Assembly (NCBI GenBank): GCA_038200275.1
Contig: JBBPYC010000086.1
Location: forward strand, 1 to 64,000
Direction of reading: 5' to 3'
DNA length: 64,000 nt
Source: JBBPYC01 sp038200275
GTDB taxonomy: Bacteria > Pseudomonadota > Gammaproteobacteria > Burkholderiales > Burkholderiaceae_C
Below are positions 54,998 to 63,490 of the stretch, in pieces. Each line of letters opens with the position of its first letter. The stretch's first letter is position 1. Under the pieces are notes generated by a model. It was given only the letters and a program-made list of their open reading frames with translations, was not told the origin of the DNA and did no database searches. The position numbers and the translations under genes are program-made.

Positions 54998-56305
54998 CTA
55001 CTTGGCGCCGGCCGCGGCCATGCTCAAGGCCATCTGGTGCAGCCCGGTCATGTGGTACGGCTCGACCTGGGGCTCGGCACAGCCGCCGCGCTTGCTGCAA
55101 GCCTTCCCGTACCAGCCGCCGTGCGTGTCGTCAATGAACTGTTCGCGCACCAGTTTCAGGGTCTGCTCGTAGCGCCGCCACAGGTCGTTCTGGCGGCTCG
55201 CACCCGCGAGCAGCGCACGCAGCGCCTCGCACTGCGGCCACGAGTACTTGTCGCGGTCCAGCGTGCCGTCCGGATAGAGTCTGCTGAAGACGCCGCCATC
55301 GGCCTCGTCATAGCCTTTGGCGAGCGCAAACTTCAGCAGTCGCTCGCCGGTCTGCGCATAAACGCCGCCCAGTCCGCGCCGCTCGGCCGTCACCAGCATG
55401 TGGCTCCATTCCATCTGGTGGCCTATGTCGATGTAGCCACCCTGCTCGCGCGTAGTCAGCGGCTTCCAGTTCGCATCGAACCATTCGGGAATGTAGGCGC
55501 CGCCGTCTGGTAGCCCGACAAGCAGTCGGTAGACGACGAAGTTCGCGACCGACCTCGCGCCGGCGAGCGCAACCGGATCCTGCGTCGCGTCGTGCAGCGC
55601 GAGCAGCGCCTCGAAGATGTGCATGACCGGGTTCTGCGAACGGTACCCGTCCTTTCCCGAGGCCGAGGAGAAATCGCGTGCCACCTCGCCGAGGAAACCG
55701 CCCTGCGGGTCACGCAGCCAAGTGTGGATCTCGCTCCAGGTGCGCAGCGCGGCAGCGCGATAGCGCGCCTCGCCGGTGACCCGGGCCATGTGCGACAGCG
55801 CAAACAGCGCGAACGCATGGCCATATGTGTTCTTGACCGACGACAGCACCGTGCCGTCCAGCGCCACGCGCAGGAAGAACCCGCCATGCACGGGATCGTA
55901 AAAATGCTTCAGCAAAAAGTCGGCGCCCTGCGTCGCGGCGGCCAGGTAGCGCGGGTCGCGCGTGACCTCCCAGCCAACGATGAATGCATAGACCAGCCGC
56001 GCCTGATCGGTCAGATGGCCGGGCTGCGCGCTATCGGCGGCCCAGCGCCGGTCGAACGCGGTGCGCATGAAGCCCGACGCCGTCGGCGCGGCGGTCAGCC
56101 AGTGCGCGAGCAGGCCCTCGACCAACGCGTGCCGGTGCCATTCGGCGTCGATACGCGTGCGCGCCTCGGCGCCGCGTTGCTGGTCGCAGCCGGCGCTCGA
56201 CAGCAGCGCGAGCACGACGCAACAACCGATCGCCAGCATAGAGATACGCCTCGCGCGCCACGGGAAGGCCGTTGCCCCCGCTGCCGAACTGAGCCACGCA
56301 GCCAT
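54998..56305 (-). CDS. Lipoprotein of the N-acylglucosamine 2-epimerase (AGE) family
   Basis: 435 residues from ATG 56305, just past the fadD stop; a later ATG at 56239 is possible. A basic n-region and LALLSSAGC give a lipobox with Cys40, so the enzyme is predicted to sit on a membrane surface outside the cytoplasm. The alpha/alpha barrel carries HFYDPVHGGFFLRV, YGHAFALFALSHM, QNPVMHIFEALLALH, HQMEWSHMLV and YHMTGLHQMALSM, with the family's His residues. AGE epimerases and mannose isomerases are normally cytoplasmic. The substrate is unknown. Confidence 0.82.
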   Translation of the reverse strand: MAAWLSSAAGATAFPWRARRISMLAIGCCVVLALLSSAGCDQQRGAEARTRIDAEWHRHALVEGLLAHWLTAAPTASGFMRTAFDRRWAADSAQPGHLTDQARLVYAFIVGWEVTRDPRYLAAATQGADFLLKHFYDPVHGGFFLRVALDGTVLSSVKNTYGHAFALFALSHMARVTGEARYRAAALRTWSEIHTWLRDPQGGFLGEVARDFSSASGKDGYRSQNPVMHIFEALLALHDATQDPVALAGARSVANFVVYRLLVGLPDGGAYIPEWFDANWKPLTTREQGGYIDIGHQMEWSHMLVTAERRGLGGVYAQTGERLLKFALAKGYDEADGGVFSRLYPDGTLDRDKYSWPQCEALRALLAGASRQNDLWRRYEQTLKLVREQFIDDTHGGWYGKACSKRGGCAEPQVEPYHMTGLHQMALSMAAAGAK

Positions 56306-56309
56306 GGCT

Positions 56310-58016
56310 TCAGATAGCGGCTGCAGCGACGTTGTCGCGCAACTCGCGCCGCAGCACCTTGCCAACGGGAGTTTTCGGCAGTTCGGTGCGGAACTCGACG
56401 ACCTTGGGCTGCTTGTAGCCCGTCAGGTTTTTCTTGCAATACGCACGCACATCGGCTTCGGTAAGGGCCGGATTCTTCCTCACAACAACGAGCTTGACTG
56501 CTTCGCCGGTCTTGTCATCCGGCATGCCGACGCAAGCCGCTTCCAGCACACCGTCGAGCTGACCCACCACGTCTTCGATCTCGTTCGGATAGACGTTGAA
56601 GCCGCTGACCAGGATCATGTCCTTCTTGCGGTCCACGATTTTGGTGAAGCCGCGCTCGTCCATGATGCCGACGTCACCGCTCTTGAAGTAGCCGTCCGGC
56701 GTCATGCTCCTTGCGGTCTCGTCCGGGCGCTGCCAGTACCCAGCCATCACCTGCGGCCCCTTGATCGCAATCTCGCCAGGCTGGCCGGTGGGCACTTCGT
56801 TGCCATCGTCATCGATCAGCTTGAACCATGTGCCCGGCAACGGCACACCGATGGTGCCGGTGTATTCGGTCGCAGTCGTCGGGTTGCAGCTGGCCGACGG
56901 GCTGGTTTCTGACAAGCCGTAGCCTTCGCAGATCGGGCAGCCGGTTTTGTCCTTCCAGAGCTTGGCCACGGCCGCCTGCACCGCGGTGCCCCCGCCGACC
57001 GAGATTTTCAGGTGACTCCAGTCAACGGTGCCGAAATCCGGGTGGTGAGCCAGGCCGTTGAACAGCGTGTTGACGGCCGGGAAGCTGTGGAACTTGTGCT
57101 GCGACAACTCCTTCAGCACCGCGGGCAGATCGCGTGGATTCGGGATCAGCACCACTTTCGCACCCGTGCGCAGGCTCAGCATCATGCTGCACGTGAACGC
57201 AAAGATGTGATACAGCGGTAACGCACAGATGCCCACCGGCTGCACGCCCGCGGGCACCTGTTGCATGACCGGCGCGTTCCAGGCTTCGGACTGCAGCACG
57301 TTGGCGATCAGATTGCGATGCAGCAGCATCGCGCCTTTGGCCACGCCAGTGGTGCCACCGGTGTACTGCAGCACCGCGAGGTCGTCGGGGTGCATGGTCG
57401 GCGCGTGCAACTTGGCCTGTTCACCTTTGGCCAATGCATCGTTGAACGTCACGGCGCGCGGCAGATGGTAAGCAGGCACGAGCTTCTTGACGCGCCGAAG
57501 CACCAGATTGACCAACGTGCCTTTGACCAGGCCGAGCAGGTCGCCGAACGCGCACAGCACCACATGCTCGACCTTGGTCTGTGCGATGCACTGCTGCAGC
57601 ACGGCCGCGAAGTTCTCGACGATGAAGATCGCCTTGGTGCCCGAATCCTTCAGCTGATGCTCAAGCTCGCGTGCGGTGTACAGCGGGTTCACATTGACCA
57701 GCACCAGGCCGGCGCGCAGGATGGCGGCGACGGCAACCGGGTACTGCGGCACGTTCGGCATCATCACCGCGACCCGGTCCCCCTTGACCAGGCCGAGATG
57801 CTGCAGGTAGGCGCCGATCGCCCGACTCTGCGCATCGACTTGCGCGAAGCTGAACTCGCGGCCCATGAAACTGTAGGCCGGGCGCGCGACGTGGGTCTTG
57901 AAGCTCTCCGCCATCAGCTCGACCAGCGACGCATAGGGCGATTCGGGCAGGTCGGCCGGCACGCCGGGCGGGTAGGCGCTGAGCCAGGGACGTTCGGCTT
58001 GAGTCGGGGTTTGCAT
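56310..58016 (-). CDS. fadD: Long-chain fatty acid-CoA ligase
   Basis: 568 residues from ATG 58016, with GGAG 8 bases upstream. AMP-binding enzyme: LQYTGGTTGVAKGAML (P-loop), ICEGYGLSETSP (A5), GYFKSGDVGIMDERGF and DRKKDMILVSGFNVYPNEIE (A7-A8), and the acylation Lys in KTPVGKVLRRELRD. NLVLRRVKKLVP and the length match the FadD group in beta-proteobacteria. It activates fatty acids for beta-oxidation or lipid synthesis. Confidence 0.93.
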   Translation of the reverse strand: MQTPTQAERPWLSAYPPGVPADLPESPYASLVELMAESFKTHVARPAYSFMGREFSFAQVDAQSRAIGAYLQHLGLVKGDRVAVMMPNVPQYPVAVAAILRAGLVLVNVNPLYTARELEHQLKDSGTKAIFIVENFAAVLQQCIAQTKVEHVVLCAFGDLLGLVKGTLVNLVLRRVKKLVPAYHLPRAVTFNDALAKGEQAKLHAPTMHPDDLAVLQYTGGTTGVAKGAMLLHRNLIANVLQSEAWNAPVMQQVPAGVQPVGICALPLYHIFAFTCSMMLSLRTGAKVVLIPNPRDLPAVLKELSQHKFHSFPAVNTLFNGLAHHPDFGTVDWSHLKISVGGGTAVQAAVAKLWKDKTGCPICEGYGLSETSPSASCNPTTATEYTGTIGVPLPGTWFKLIDDDGNEVPTGQPGEIAIKGPQVMAGYWQRPDETARSMTPDGYFKSGDVGIMDERGFTKIVDRKKDMILVSGFNVYPNEIEDVVGQLDGVLEAACVGMPDDKTGEAVKLVVVRKNPALTEADVRAYCKKNLTGYKQPKVVEFRTELPKTPVGKVLRRELRDNVAAAAI

Positions 58017-58036
58017 CGAGATCTCCACTTTCAAAA

Positions 58037-58066
58037 GCACAACGCGACCCGGAGGTCGCGTTGTGC
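58037..58066 (-). terminator. Rho-independent terminator of the pnt operon
   Basis: GCACAACGCGACC and GGTCGCGTTGTGC are perfect 13-base arms around CGGA, 33 bases after the pntB stop. On the minus strand the stem is followed by TTTTGA. It separates pnt from fadD and is the strongest hairpin noticed in the window. Confidence 0.75.
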
Positions 58067-58098
58067 ATCCTATCGGAGGATCGTTGGACGGAGCGCCG

Positions 58099-59586
58099 TT
58101 ATTCGATTGCCTTGGCCATGTCCTCCACAACCTTTTTGGCATCGCCGAACACCATCATCGTCTTGTCCATGTAGAACAGGTCGTTGTCCAGGCCCGCGTA
58201 GCCGGCCGCCATCGAGCGCTTATTCACGATCACGGTCTTGGCCTTGTAGGCTTCAAGGATCGGCATGCCGTAGATCGGGCTGCCCTTGGTGTGCGCCGCA
58301 GGGTTCACCACGTCATTCGCACCCAAGATGATCGCCACATCGGCTTGGCCGAATTCGCCATTGATGTCTTCCATCTCATACACCTGGTCATACGGCACTT
58401 CGGCTTCGGCCAGCAGCACGTTCATGTGCCCTGGCATGCGGCCAGCCACCGGGTGAATCGCGTACTTCACGGTGATGCCCTTCTCCGTGAGCTTGAGCGC
58501 GAGTTCCTTGACTGCGTGCTGGGCCCGCGCCACGGCAAGACCGTAGCCCGGCACGATCACGACCGTTTCAGCATTGCTGAGCACAAACGCGGCATCATCC
58601 GCGCTGCCGCTTTTCACCGGTCGCTTCTCCTTCGAGCCCGCCGCCGCTGGGTCTGCGGTCTCACCACCGAAGCCGCCCAGAATCACGTTGAAGAACGACC
58701 GGTTCATCGCCTTGCACATGATGTAGGACAGGATGGCACCAGACGAGCCCACCAGCGAGCCCGCGATGATCAGCATCGAGTTATTCAGCGAAAAACCGAT
58801 GCCGGCCGCAGCCCAGCCCGAATAGCTGTTCAGCATCGACACCACCACCGGCATGTCGGCGCCGCCGATCGGGATGATGATCAGCACGCCCATCACGAAG
58901 GCCAAGATCAGCATCAGCGAGAACGCGAACTTGCTGCCGTTGGCGGTGAACCACAGGCCCAGCAGGATCATCAGGATGCCCAGCACGAGGTTCAACTTGT
59001 GCTGGCCTTTGAACTGCACCGGGGCGCCCTGGAACAGCCGGAACTTGTACTTGCCCGACAGCTTGCCGAACGCGATCACCGAACCGCTGAAGGTAATAGC
59101 ACCGATGGCCGCACCCAGGAACAGTTCGAGCCGGTTACCGGCCGGAATCGGGAAGCGCGCGATGCCCTGCACCACCAATGCGCCCTCCGGCGGAAAACCA
59201 CCGGCCAGCACCGCAATCGGCGGCGCCGTGATGCCAAACGCCCACGGCTCAACCACGGCAGCGATTGCGATGAACACCGCAGCCAGGCCAATCATGCTGT
59301 GGAAGAACGCCACCAGCTCCGGCATCTCCGTCATCTCGACGGTCTTGGCGCGCCAGGCGCCGTAGGCACCGCCGACTGCAACGCCGATCAGCACCCACAA
59401 ATAGCCGCCGATGCTGGCACCCAACTGGCCGATCAACGCCAGCGTGGTCAGGATCGCGATCGCCATGCCGGCCATGCCAAACACGTTGCCGCGGATCGAC
59501 GTGGTCGGGTGCGACAAGCCCTTCAGCGCCTGAATGAAGCAGACACTGGCGACCAGATAAAGAAGCGTAACGGTGTTGCCGCTCAT
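58099..59586 (-). CDS. pntB: NAD(P) transhydrogenase subunit beta
   Basis: 495 residues with about nine membrane helices in the first 280 and a C-terminal NADP-binding domain (IVPGYGLAVARAQHAVKELA, HPVAGRMPGHMNVLLAEA, GANDVVNPAA). It drives hydride transfer from NADH to NADP+ using the proton gradient. The start overlaps the pntAB stop by four bases (ATGA). A Pro/Lys/Ser linker (AAAGSKEKRPVKSGSAD) precedes the NADP domain. Confidence 0.96.
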   Translation of the reverse strand: MSGNTVTLLYLVASVCFIQALKGLSHPTTSIRGNVFGMAGMAIAILTTLALIGQLGASIGGYLWVLIGVAVGGAYGAWRAKTVEMTEMPELVAFFHSMIGLAAVFIAIAAVVEPWAFGITAPPIAVLAGGFPPEGALVVQGIARFPIPAGNRLELFLGAAIGAITFSGSVIAFGKLSGKYKFRLFQGAPVQFKGQHKLNLVLGILMILLGLWFTANGSKFAFSLMLILAFVMGVLIIIPIGGADMPVVVSMLNSYSGWAAAGIGFSLNNSMLIIAGSLVGSSGAILSYIMCKAMNRSFFNVILGGFGGETADPAAAGSKEKRPVKSGSADDAAFVLSNAETVVIVPGYGLAVARAQHAVKELALKLTEKGITVKYAIHPVAGRMPGHMNVLLAEAEVPYDQVYEMEDINGEFGQADVAIILGANDVVNPAAHTKGSPIYGMPILEAYKAKTVIVNKRSMAAGYAGLDNDLFYMDKTMMVFGDAKKVVEDMAKAIE

Positions 59587-59927
59587 GCCGATGTCCCCTT
59601 TTCAGCCTTGGCCCCGGCATCAGCGATGGTCGGCAGCTTCTTCTCTTTCTTCTTGAACATCTCGAGCATGCGTCGCGTGACGAGGAACCCGCCGAACACG
59701 TTGACGGCCGCAAGCGCCACCGCGAGCACGCCCATGGTCTTGCCGAACGGAGTCAAGGTCAGCGCAGCGGCCAGCATCGCGCCGACGATCACGATCGCGG
59801 AGATCGCGTTGGTCACCGCCATCAGTGGCGTGTGCAGCGCAGGGGTCACGGTCCAGACCACGTGGTAGCCGACGTAGATCGCCAGCACGAAGATGATCAG
59901 GTTGGTGATGGTGTGTGAGACTTCCAT
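59583..59927 (-). CDS. pntAB: NAD(P) transhydrogenase subunit alpha, membrane part (PntA part 2)
   Basis: 114 residues from ATG 59927, with AAAGGAA 6 bases upstream. Three hydrophobic helices: TNLIIFVLAIYVGYHVVW, TNAISAIVIVGAMLAAALTL, and TMGVLAVALAAVNVFGGFLV, ending in MFKKKEKK. In E. coli this is the C-terminal end of PntA; here it is a separate gene between pntAA and pntB, as in many alpha- and beta-proteobacteria. Confidence 0.93.
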   Translation of the reverse strand: MEVSHTITNLIIFVLAIYVGYHVVWTVTPALHTPLMAVTNAISAIVIVGAMLAAALTLTPFGKTMGVLAVALAAVNVFGGFLVTRRMLEMFKKKEKKLPTIADAGAKAEKGTSA

Positions 59928-59929
59928 TT

Positions 59930-61072
59930 TTATTTCCTTTTCACTTCGCCGTTTTGGGCCATCAGGCACGCGGCCACGATGTCGTCTTCCATGTCGACCT
60001 TGAGGCCGTCTTCCTTGGTCACGATCAATTTGAGGAAGTCGAGTACGTTGCGTGCATACAGCGCGCTGGCATCGGCGCCGACCATGGAAGCCAGGTTCGT
60101 CTCTCCGATGATCGTCACGTTGTGCTTGATCACGGTCTTGTCGGGCTCGCTGAGGGGACAGTTGCCGCCGACGGTGCCGTCTGCGTTCTTCTCACCGCGG
60201 CCGGCCGCGATGTCGACGATCACGGAACCGGCCTTCATCGACTTGACCATGTCCTCGCTGATCAGCACCGGCGCGGCGCGGCCCGGGATCAACGCGGTCG
60301 AGATCACGATGTCGGCCGCTGCCACGCGTTTGGCCACCTCGGTCTTCTGTCGATCGAGCCAGCTCTTGGGCATCGGCTTGGCATAGCCGCCAACGCCTTC
60401 AGCAGCTTCCTTTTCCTCCGGCGTGTCATACGACACGTCGATGAACTTGCCGCCCAGCGATTCGACCTGCTCCTTCACGCTGGGACGCACGTCGGATGCT
60501 TCGATCACGGCGCCCAGGCGCTTGGCCGTGGCAATCGCCTGCAGGCCGGCCACGCCAACGCCGAGGATCACCACTCGAGCCGCCTTCACCGTGCCGGCCG
60601 CCGTCATCAGCATTGGGAAGAAGCGCTGGTACTTGTCAGCCGCCATCATCACGGCCTTGTAGCCTGCGATGTTCGCTTGCGAACTCAGCACGTCCATGCT
60701 CTGCGCGCGCGTGGTGCGCGGCGCGGCTTCGAGCGCGAACGCGGTCAGCTTGGCGTCGGCGAGCTTTTTCAGACCCTCCGCATCGAACGGATTGAGCATG
60801 CCGACCAAGGTGGCGCCACTCTTGAACTTCTTCAGCTCATCGTCCTGCGGGCTGCGCACTTTAAGCACCAGCTCGCAGCCGAGCGCGCCGTCCTGATCGG
60901 TGATTTCGCAGCCGGCCGTTTTGTACGCGTCGTCGGTCACGCTGGCTGGCAAGCCGGCACCGGCCGCAACGCGTACCGTGTGGCCTTGCGCGATCAGTTT
61001 CTTCGCGGTTTCCGGGGTGGCCGCCACGCGCGTCTCTCCGGGCGCGGTTTCAGCGGGTACGCCTATTTGCAT
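59930..61072 (-). CDS. pntAA: NAD(P) transhydrogenase subunit alpha, NAD-binding part (PntA part 1)
   Basis: 380 residues. GVPAETAPGETRVAATPETAKKL is the alanine dehydrogenase/PNT N-terminal domain; VVILGVGVAGLQAIATAKRLGA is the NAD loop, followed by EASDVRPSVKEQVESLGG and GSVIVDIAAGRG. It binds NADH on the cytoplasmic face. It is the first gene of the three-gene pnt operon and only two bases separate its stop from pntAB. Confidence 0.96.
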   Translation of the reverse strand: MQIGVPAETAPGETRVAATPETAKKLIAQGHTVRVAAGAGLPASVTDDAYKTAGCEITDQDGALGCELVLKVRSPQDDELKKFKSGATLVGMLNPFDAEGLKKLADAKLTAFALEAAPRTTRAQSMDVLSSQANIAGYKAVMMAADKYQRFFPMLMTAAGTVKAARVVILGVGVAGLQAIATAKRLGAVIEASDVRPSVKEQVESLGGKFIDVSYDTPEEKEAAEGVGGYAKPMPKSWLDRQKTEVAKRVAAADIVISTALIPGRAAPVLISEDMVKSMKAGSVIVDIAAGRGEKNADGTVGGNCPLSEPDKTVIKHNVTIIGETNLASMVGADASALYARNVLDFLKLIVTKEDGLKVDMEDDIVAACLMAQNGEVKRK

Positions 61073-61384
61073 AACGTGGTTCTCCTCTTGACAGCCGGCA
61101 GTCTGGCAACTGAGTGCGCGGGAGGCAAAAGCTCAGCACATTCGGTCGTCGACCCGTCGGCATGGGGCCTGTTTTGATTTGTTCGTCTGTCGATCGTCGG
61201 CGTCGGCGTCGGCAGTCGTATCCATGTGGGGGTACCGCCGGTTCGCCTGCATTCCGTTGCCTGATGGGCTGGGGAGCTGCATCTGCCGCAAAATCATTGT
61301 CACTGATTTTTTGCGGCGATTCCCACTGCACGTGGCCGATGCCGATATTCGGCCGTTTCACGGACCGGCTCAATAATCCAGGTC
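61073..61384. promoter_or_regulatory. Divergent promoter region of pnt and the Nudix gene
   Basis: 312 bases with no convincing ORF. The region should hold both promoters. Its main visible structure is a palindrome at 61285-61317; no clear -35/-10 pair or known operator is evident. Confidence 0.45.
61285..61317. repeat. Inverted repeat GCCGCAAAATCA...TGATTTTTTGCGGC
   Basis: Arms GCCGCAAAA and TTTTGCGGC pair over nine bases, extendable to 12 with a two-base bulge. It lies about 70 bases before the Nudix start, between divergent genes, so a terminator role is unlikely; it may be a binding site or RNA stem. Confidence 0.5.
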
Positions 61385-61900
61385 ATGAAACTGCGTTGGA
61401 AACCGAACGTCACTGTCGCCGCCTTGATCGAGCGGGCGGGCAAGTACCTGCTGGTAGAAGAGCGATCGGCCGAGCATCCGTCCGTGCTGCTGCTGAACAA
61501 CCCGGCCGGTCATCTGGAGCCAGGTGAATCATTGATCGATGCCGTCGTGCGCGAAACACTGGAGGAAACGACCTGTGCATTCACGCCGACGGCGCTGATC
61601 GGCATCTATCTGGCGCGGCCGGCTGCGGGCTTGCACAGCGCTGCGGCAGCCGAGCACGAGGTCGACGTGACCTACCTGCGCTTTGCGTTCACAGGCACCG
61701 TTGGCGAGCCGCAGGTGAGCCGCACGCTCGACACCGCCATCGAACGCACGCTGTGGCTCACGCCCCACGAGATCCGTGCGAGCCAGGATCGGCACCGCAG
61801 CCCGCTGTTGCTGCGTTGTGTGGAGGACCATGCAGCCGGCCGGTCGTATCCGCTGTCGCTGCTGCAGGTCGATCCTTCGCTTTTGTTGGAGCCGCCATGA
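61385..61900 (+). CDS. Nudix hydrolase
   Basis: 171 residues. The Nudix box GHLEPGESLIDAVVRETLEE runs from residue 42, with the expected metal-binding REx2EE. PNVTVAALIERAGKYLLVEE precedes it and EVDVTYLRFAFTG follows. The arrangement resembles NudJ-type phosphatases of thiamine pyrimidine or nucleoside diphosphates. The substrate cannot be stated. Its stop overlaps the next gene. Confidence 0.92.
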   Translation: MKLRWKPNVTVAALIERAGKYLLVEERSAEHPSVLLLNNPAGHLEPGESLIDAVVRETLEETTCAFTPTALIGIYLARPAAGLHSAAAAEHEVDVTYLRFAFTGTVGEPQVSRTLDTAIERTLWLTPHEIRASQDRHRSPLLLRCVEDHAAGRSYPLSLLQVDPSLLLEPP

Positions 61901-62709
61901 TGCGCACAGGACGGTGGATGGGTGCTGGCCGGGGCAACCAATGCACGAACTTGCTCACGGCATGGCTGCTTGTGCTGTCGATGCCAGTTGCGGCATGGGC
62001 CGCACCCGCGGCTGTTGGGGACACCGTGCCGGCTGCCACACGGCCCACCGCGGCCAGCCCGCCGATTCGCCTGCCCGAGCCGGCGCGCCTGCGCTACGAC
62101 GTGACGGCCACGATGAAAGGGCTTGAGTACCACGCGGGCGCCGACCTGCTGTGGCAGCACGACAAGGACAGCTACCGCCTGCAGTTCGAGTTCAAGCTGC
62201 TGTCGGTCATGCTGCGCAGTCAGACCAGCACCGGGGCGATCGGCGCGCAAGGCTTGCAGCCGCTCAAGTTCATCGACCGGGTGCGCAGCAACGAGCGCAT
62301 CGCCCGGTTCGATCAGCGAAAGCACTTGGTTGCCTTCAGCAACCCCGACACGCCCGAAGCCGCGCTCGAAACAGGTGCGCAAGACCGCCTGAGCATCATT
62401 TTTCAGCTGGCCGCGCGCGTGGCAGGCGATCCGTCCAACTACATCCCCGGCACCCGGCTTGAAATCCAGACGATCGGCCACAACGACGCGCAGAGTTGGC
62501 ACTTCATCGTGGCGCCTGAGCAATCGTTGCGCTACCAGGGCGAGCCTGTGGCGACCGTGAGGCTGACCCGCGAGCTGCGCGACGCGAAAGATCAACGAGT
62601 CGAAGTCTGGTTCGCGCCGAGCCTTGGGTTTCTTCCGTTGCGGCTCAAGATCACCCAGCAGGACGGCGACTCGATCGAGCAGCACCTGAAGGCAATCGAT
62701 CCGGCTTGA
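61897..62709 (+). CDS. DUF3108 domain protein, exported
   Basis: 270 residues from ATG 61897, overlapping the Nudix stop; a second ATG follows directly. A signal peptide ends near AAWAAPA. LRYDVTATMKGLEYHAGADLLW, DSYRLQFEFKLL, RFDQRKHLVAFS and the closing FLPLRLKITQQDGDSIEQHL match DUF3108 proteins, which are periplasmic and of unknown role. The four-base overlap implies coupling to the Nudix gene. Confidence 0.82.
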   Translation: MMRTGRWMGAGRGNQCTNLLTAWLLVLSMPVAAWAAPAAVGDTVPAATRPTAASPPIRLPEPARLRYDVTATMKGLEYHAGADLLWQHDKDSYRLQFEFKLLSVMLRSQTSTGAIGAQGLQPLKFIDRVRSNERIARFDQRKHLVAFSNPDTPEAALETGAQDRLSIIFQLAARVAGDPSNYIPGTRLEIQTIGHNDAQSWHFIVAPEQSLRYQGEPVATVRLTRELRDAKDQRVEVWFAPSLGFLPLRLKITQQDGDSIEQHLKAIDPA

Positions 62710-62989
62710 ACGATCCGCGCTACGGCCGGCCCGCACGATTTTTGCAGTAGCTCCAACTGGGCCGAGCGACGCCACAACTGGCTTCACGGGGTTGTCGTTT
62801 CTCGGTGCGTCGGAAAAGCCGTTCTTGTGAGAACCTATTGCCATTGAGCGGGTCCACCTTGAATCGGGCACATCCGTTGTCATCTAGAAAGGGATGTGGT
62901 CCGCGTGCTCCAGCGTCCGGTTTCGTCTCCCCTGTGCTGCGCTTCATTTTTCCCTCTCTTTTCTCCTCCAAAGCCTAGGCCCCCCTTAC

Positions 62990-63301
62990 ATGCAAATGCT
63001 CTATGACTCGGAATCCTTCGTGGTGGTCCACATGCAGCCCGACGACGCCGAACTGGCGCTGACCGGTGCAGCCGGCGCGAGCAGCAGCCCGGTGCCGTGG
63101 CCCGCATCGGTTTTTGCAAGGCACGGGTTTGAGATCGTCGACAAGCGTTCCGGCAAGGAGGTGTATCTGGACGGTTCCTGGGCCGAACTGTTTCAGCGCC
63201 AGATTCATGCCTGGCAGGAAAACACGCCGACCCAGCAGGAAGTCGAAGACACGCTGGAGGGCTACGCGGAGCTTGCGCAGAACCCGGTGCTGGTGCACTA
63301 A
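62990..63301 (+). CDS. DUF3567 domain protein
   Basis: 103 residues from ATG 62990; the frame is open to 62894 without similarity. MQMLYDSESFVVVHMQPD, FARHGFEIVDKRSGKEVYLDG in part, and QQEVEDTLEGYAELAQNPVLVH in part are typical of DUF3567, a small family confined mainly to beta-proteobacteria. No known function. It has no signal or membrane segment. The 280 bases upstream hold no other gene. Confidence 0.85.
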   Translation: MQMLYDSESFVVVHMQPDDAELALTGAAGASSSPVPWPASVFARHGFEIVDKRSGKEVYLDGSWAELFQRQIHAWQENTPTQQEVEDTLEGYAELAQNPVLVH

Positions 63302-63302
63302 A

Positions 63303-63398
63303 ACCACCCTCCAGCCTTCGCTCGCTGCGCTCGGCTTTCAGTTCGGCCACCACCCCCCCTTGCCGAGGGGTGGCGCCTGCGGACTGGCAAGGCCAGCT
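63303..63398 (-). repeat. Dispersed intergenic repeat, copy D
   Basis: On the minus strand: GAGCTGGCCTTGCCAG, then CCACCCCTCGGCAAGGGG, then GCCGAGCGCAGCG and GAGCGAAGGCTGGAGGGTGG. This is the block order of copies A-C in opposite orientation. It lies directly after the DUF3567 stop and could form hairpins in the 3' end of that transcript. Confidence 0.65.
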
Positions 63399-63490
63399 CT
63401 GTGGCCCCTGCTGGAGGGGGTGCTCGCGCCCTACCATTGCGCCCTTCGATCGGCCCCCCTCCCTGGGTTGATTGCCAACGGTTATTGCTT

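Noticed and set aside
58063..59868. A 601-residue open frame antisense to pntB
   Set aside because: His/Arg/Gln-rich composition without recognisable motifs; pntB accounts for the sequence.
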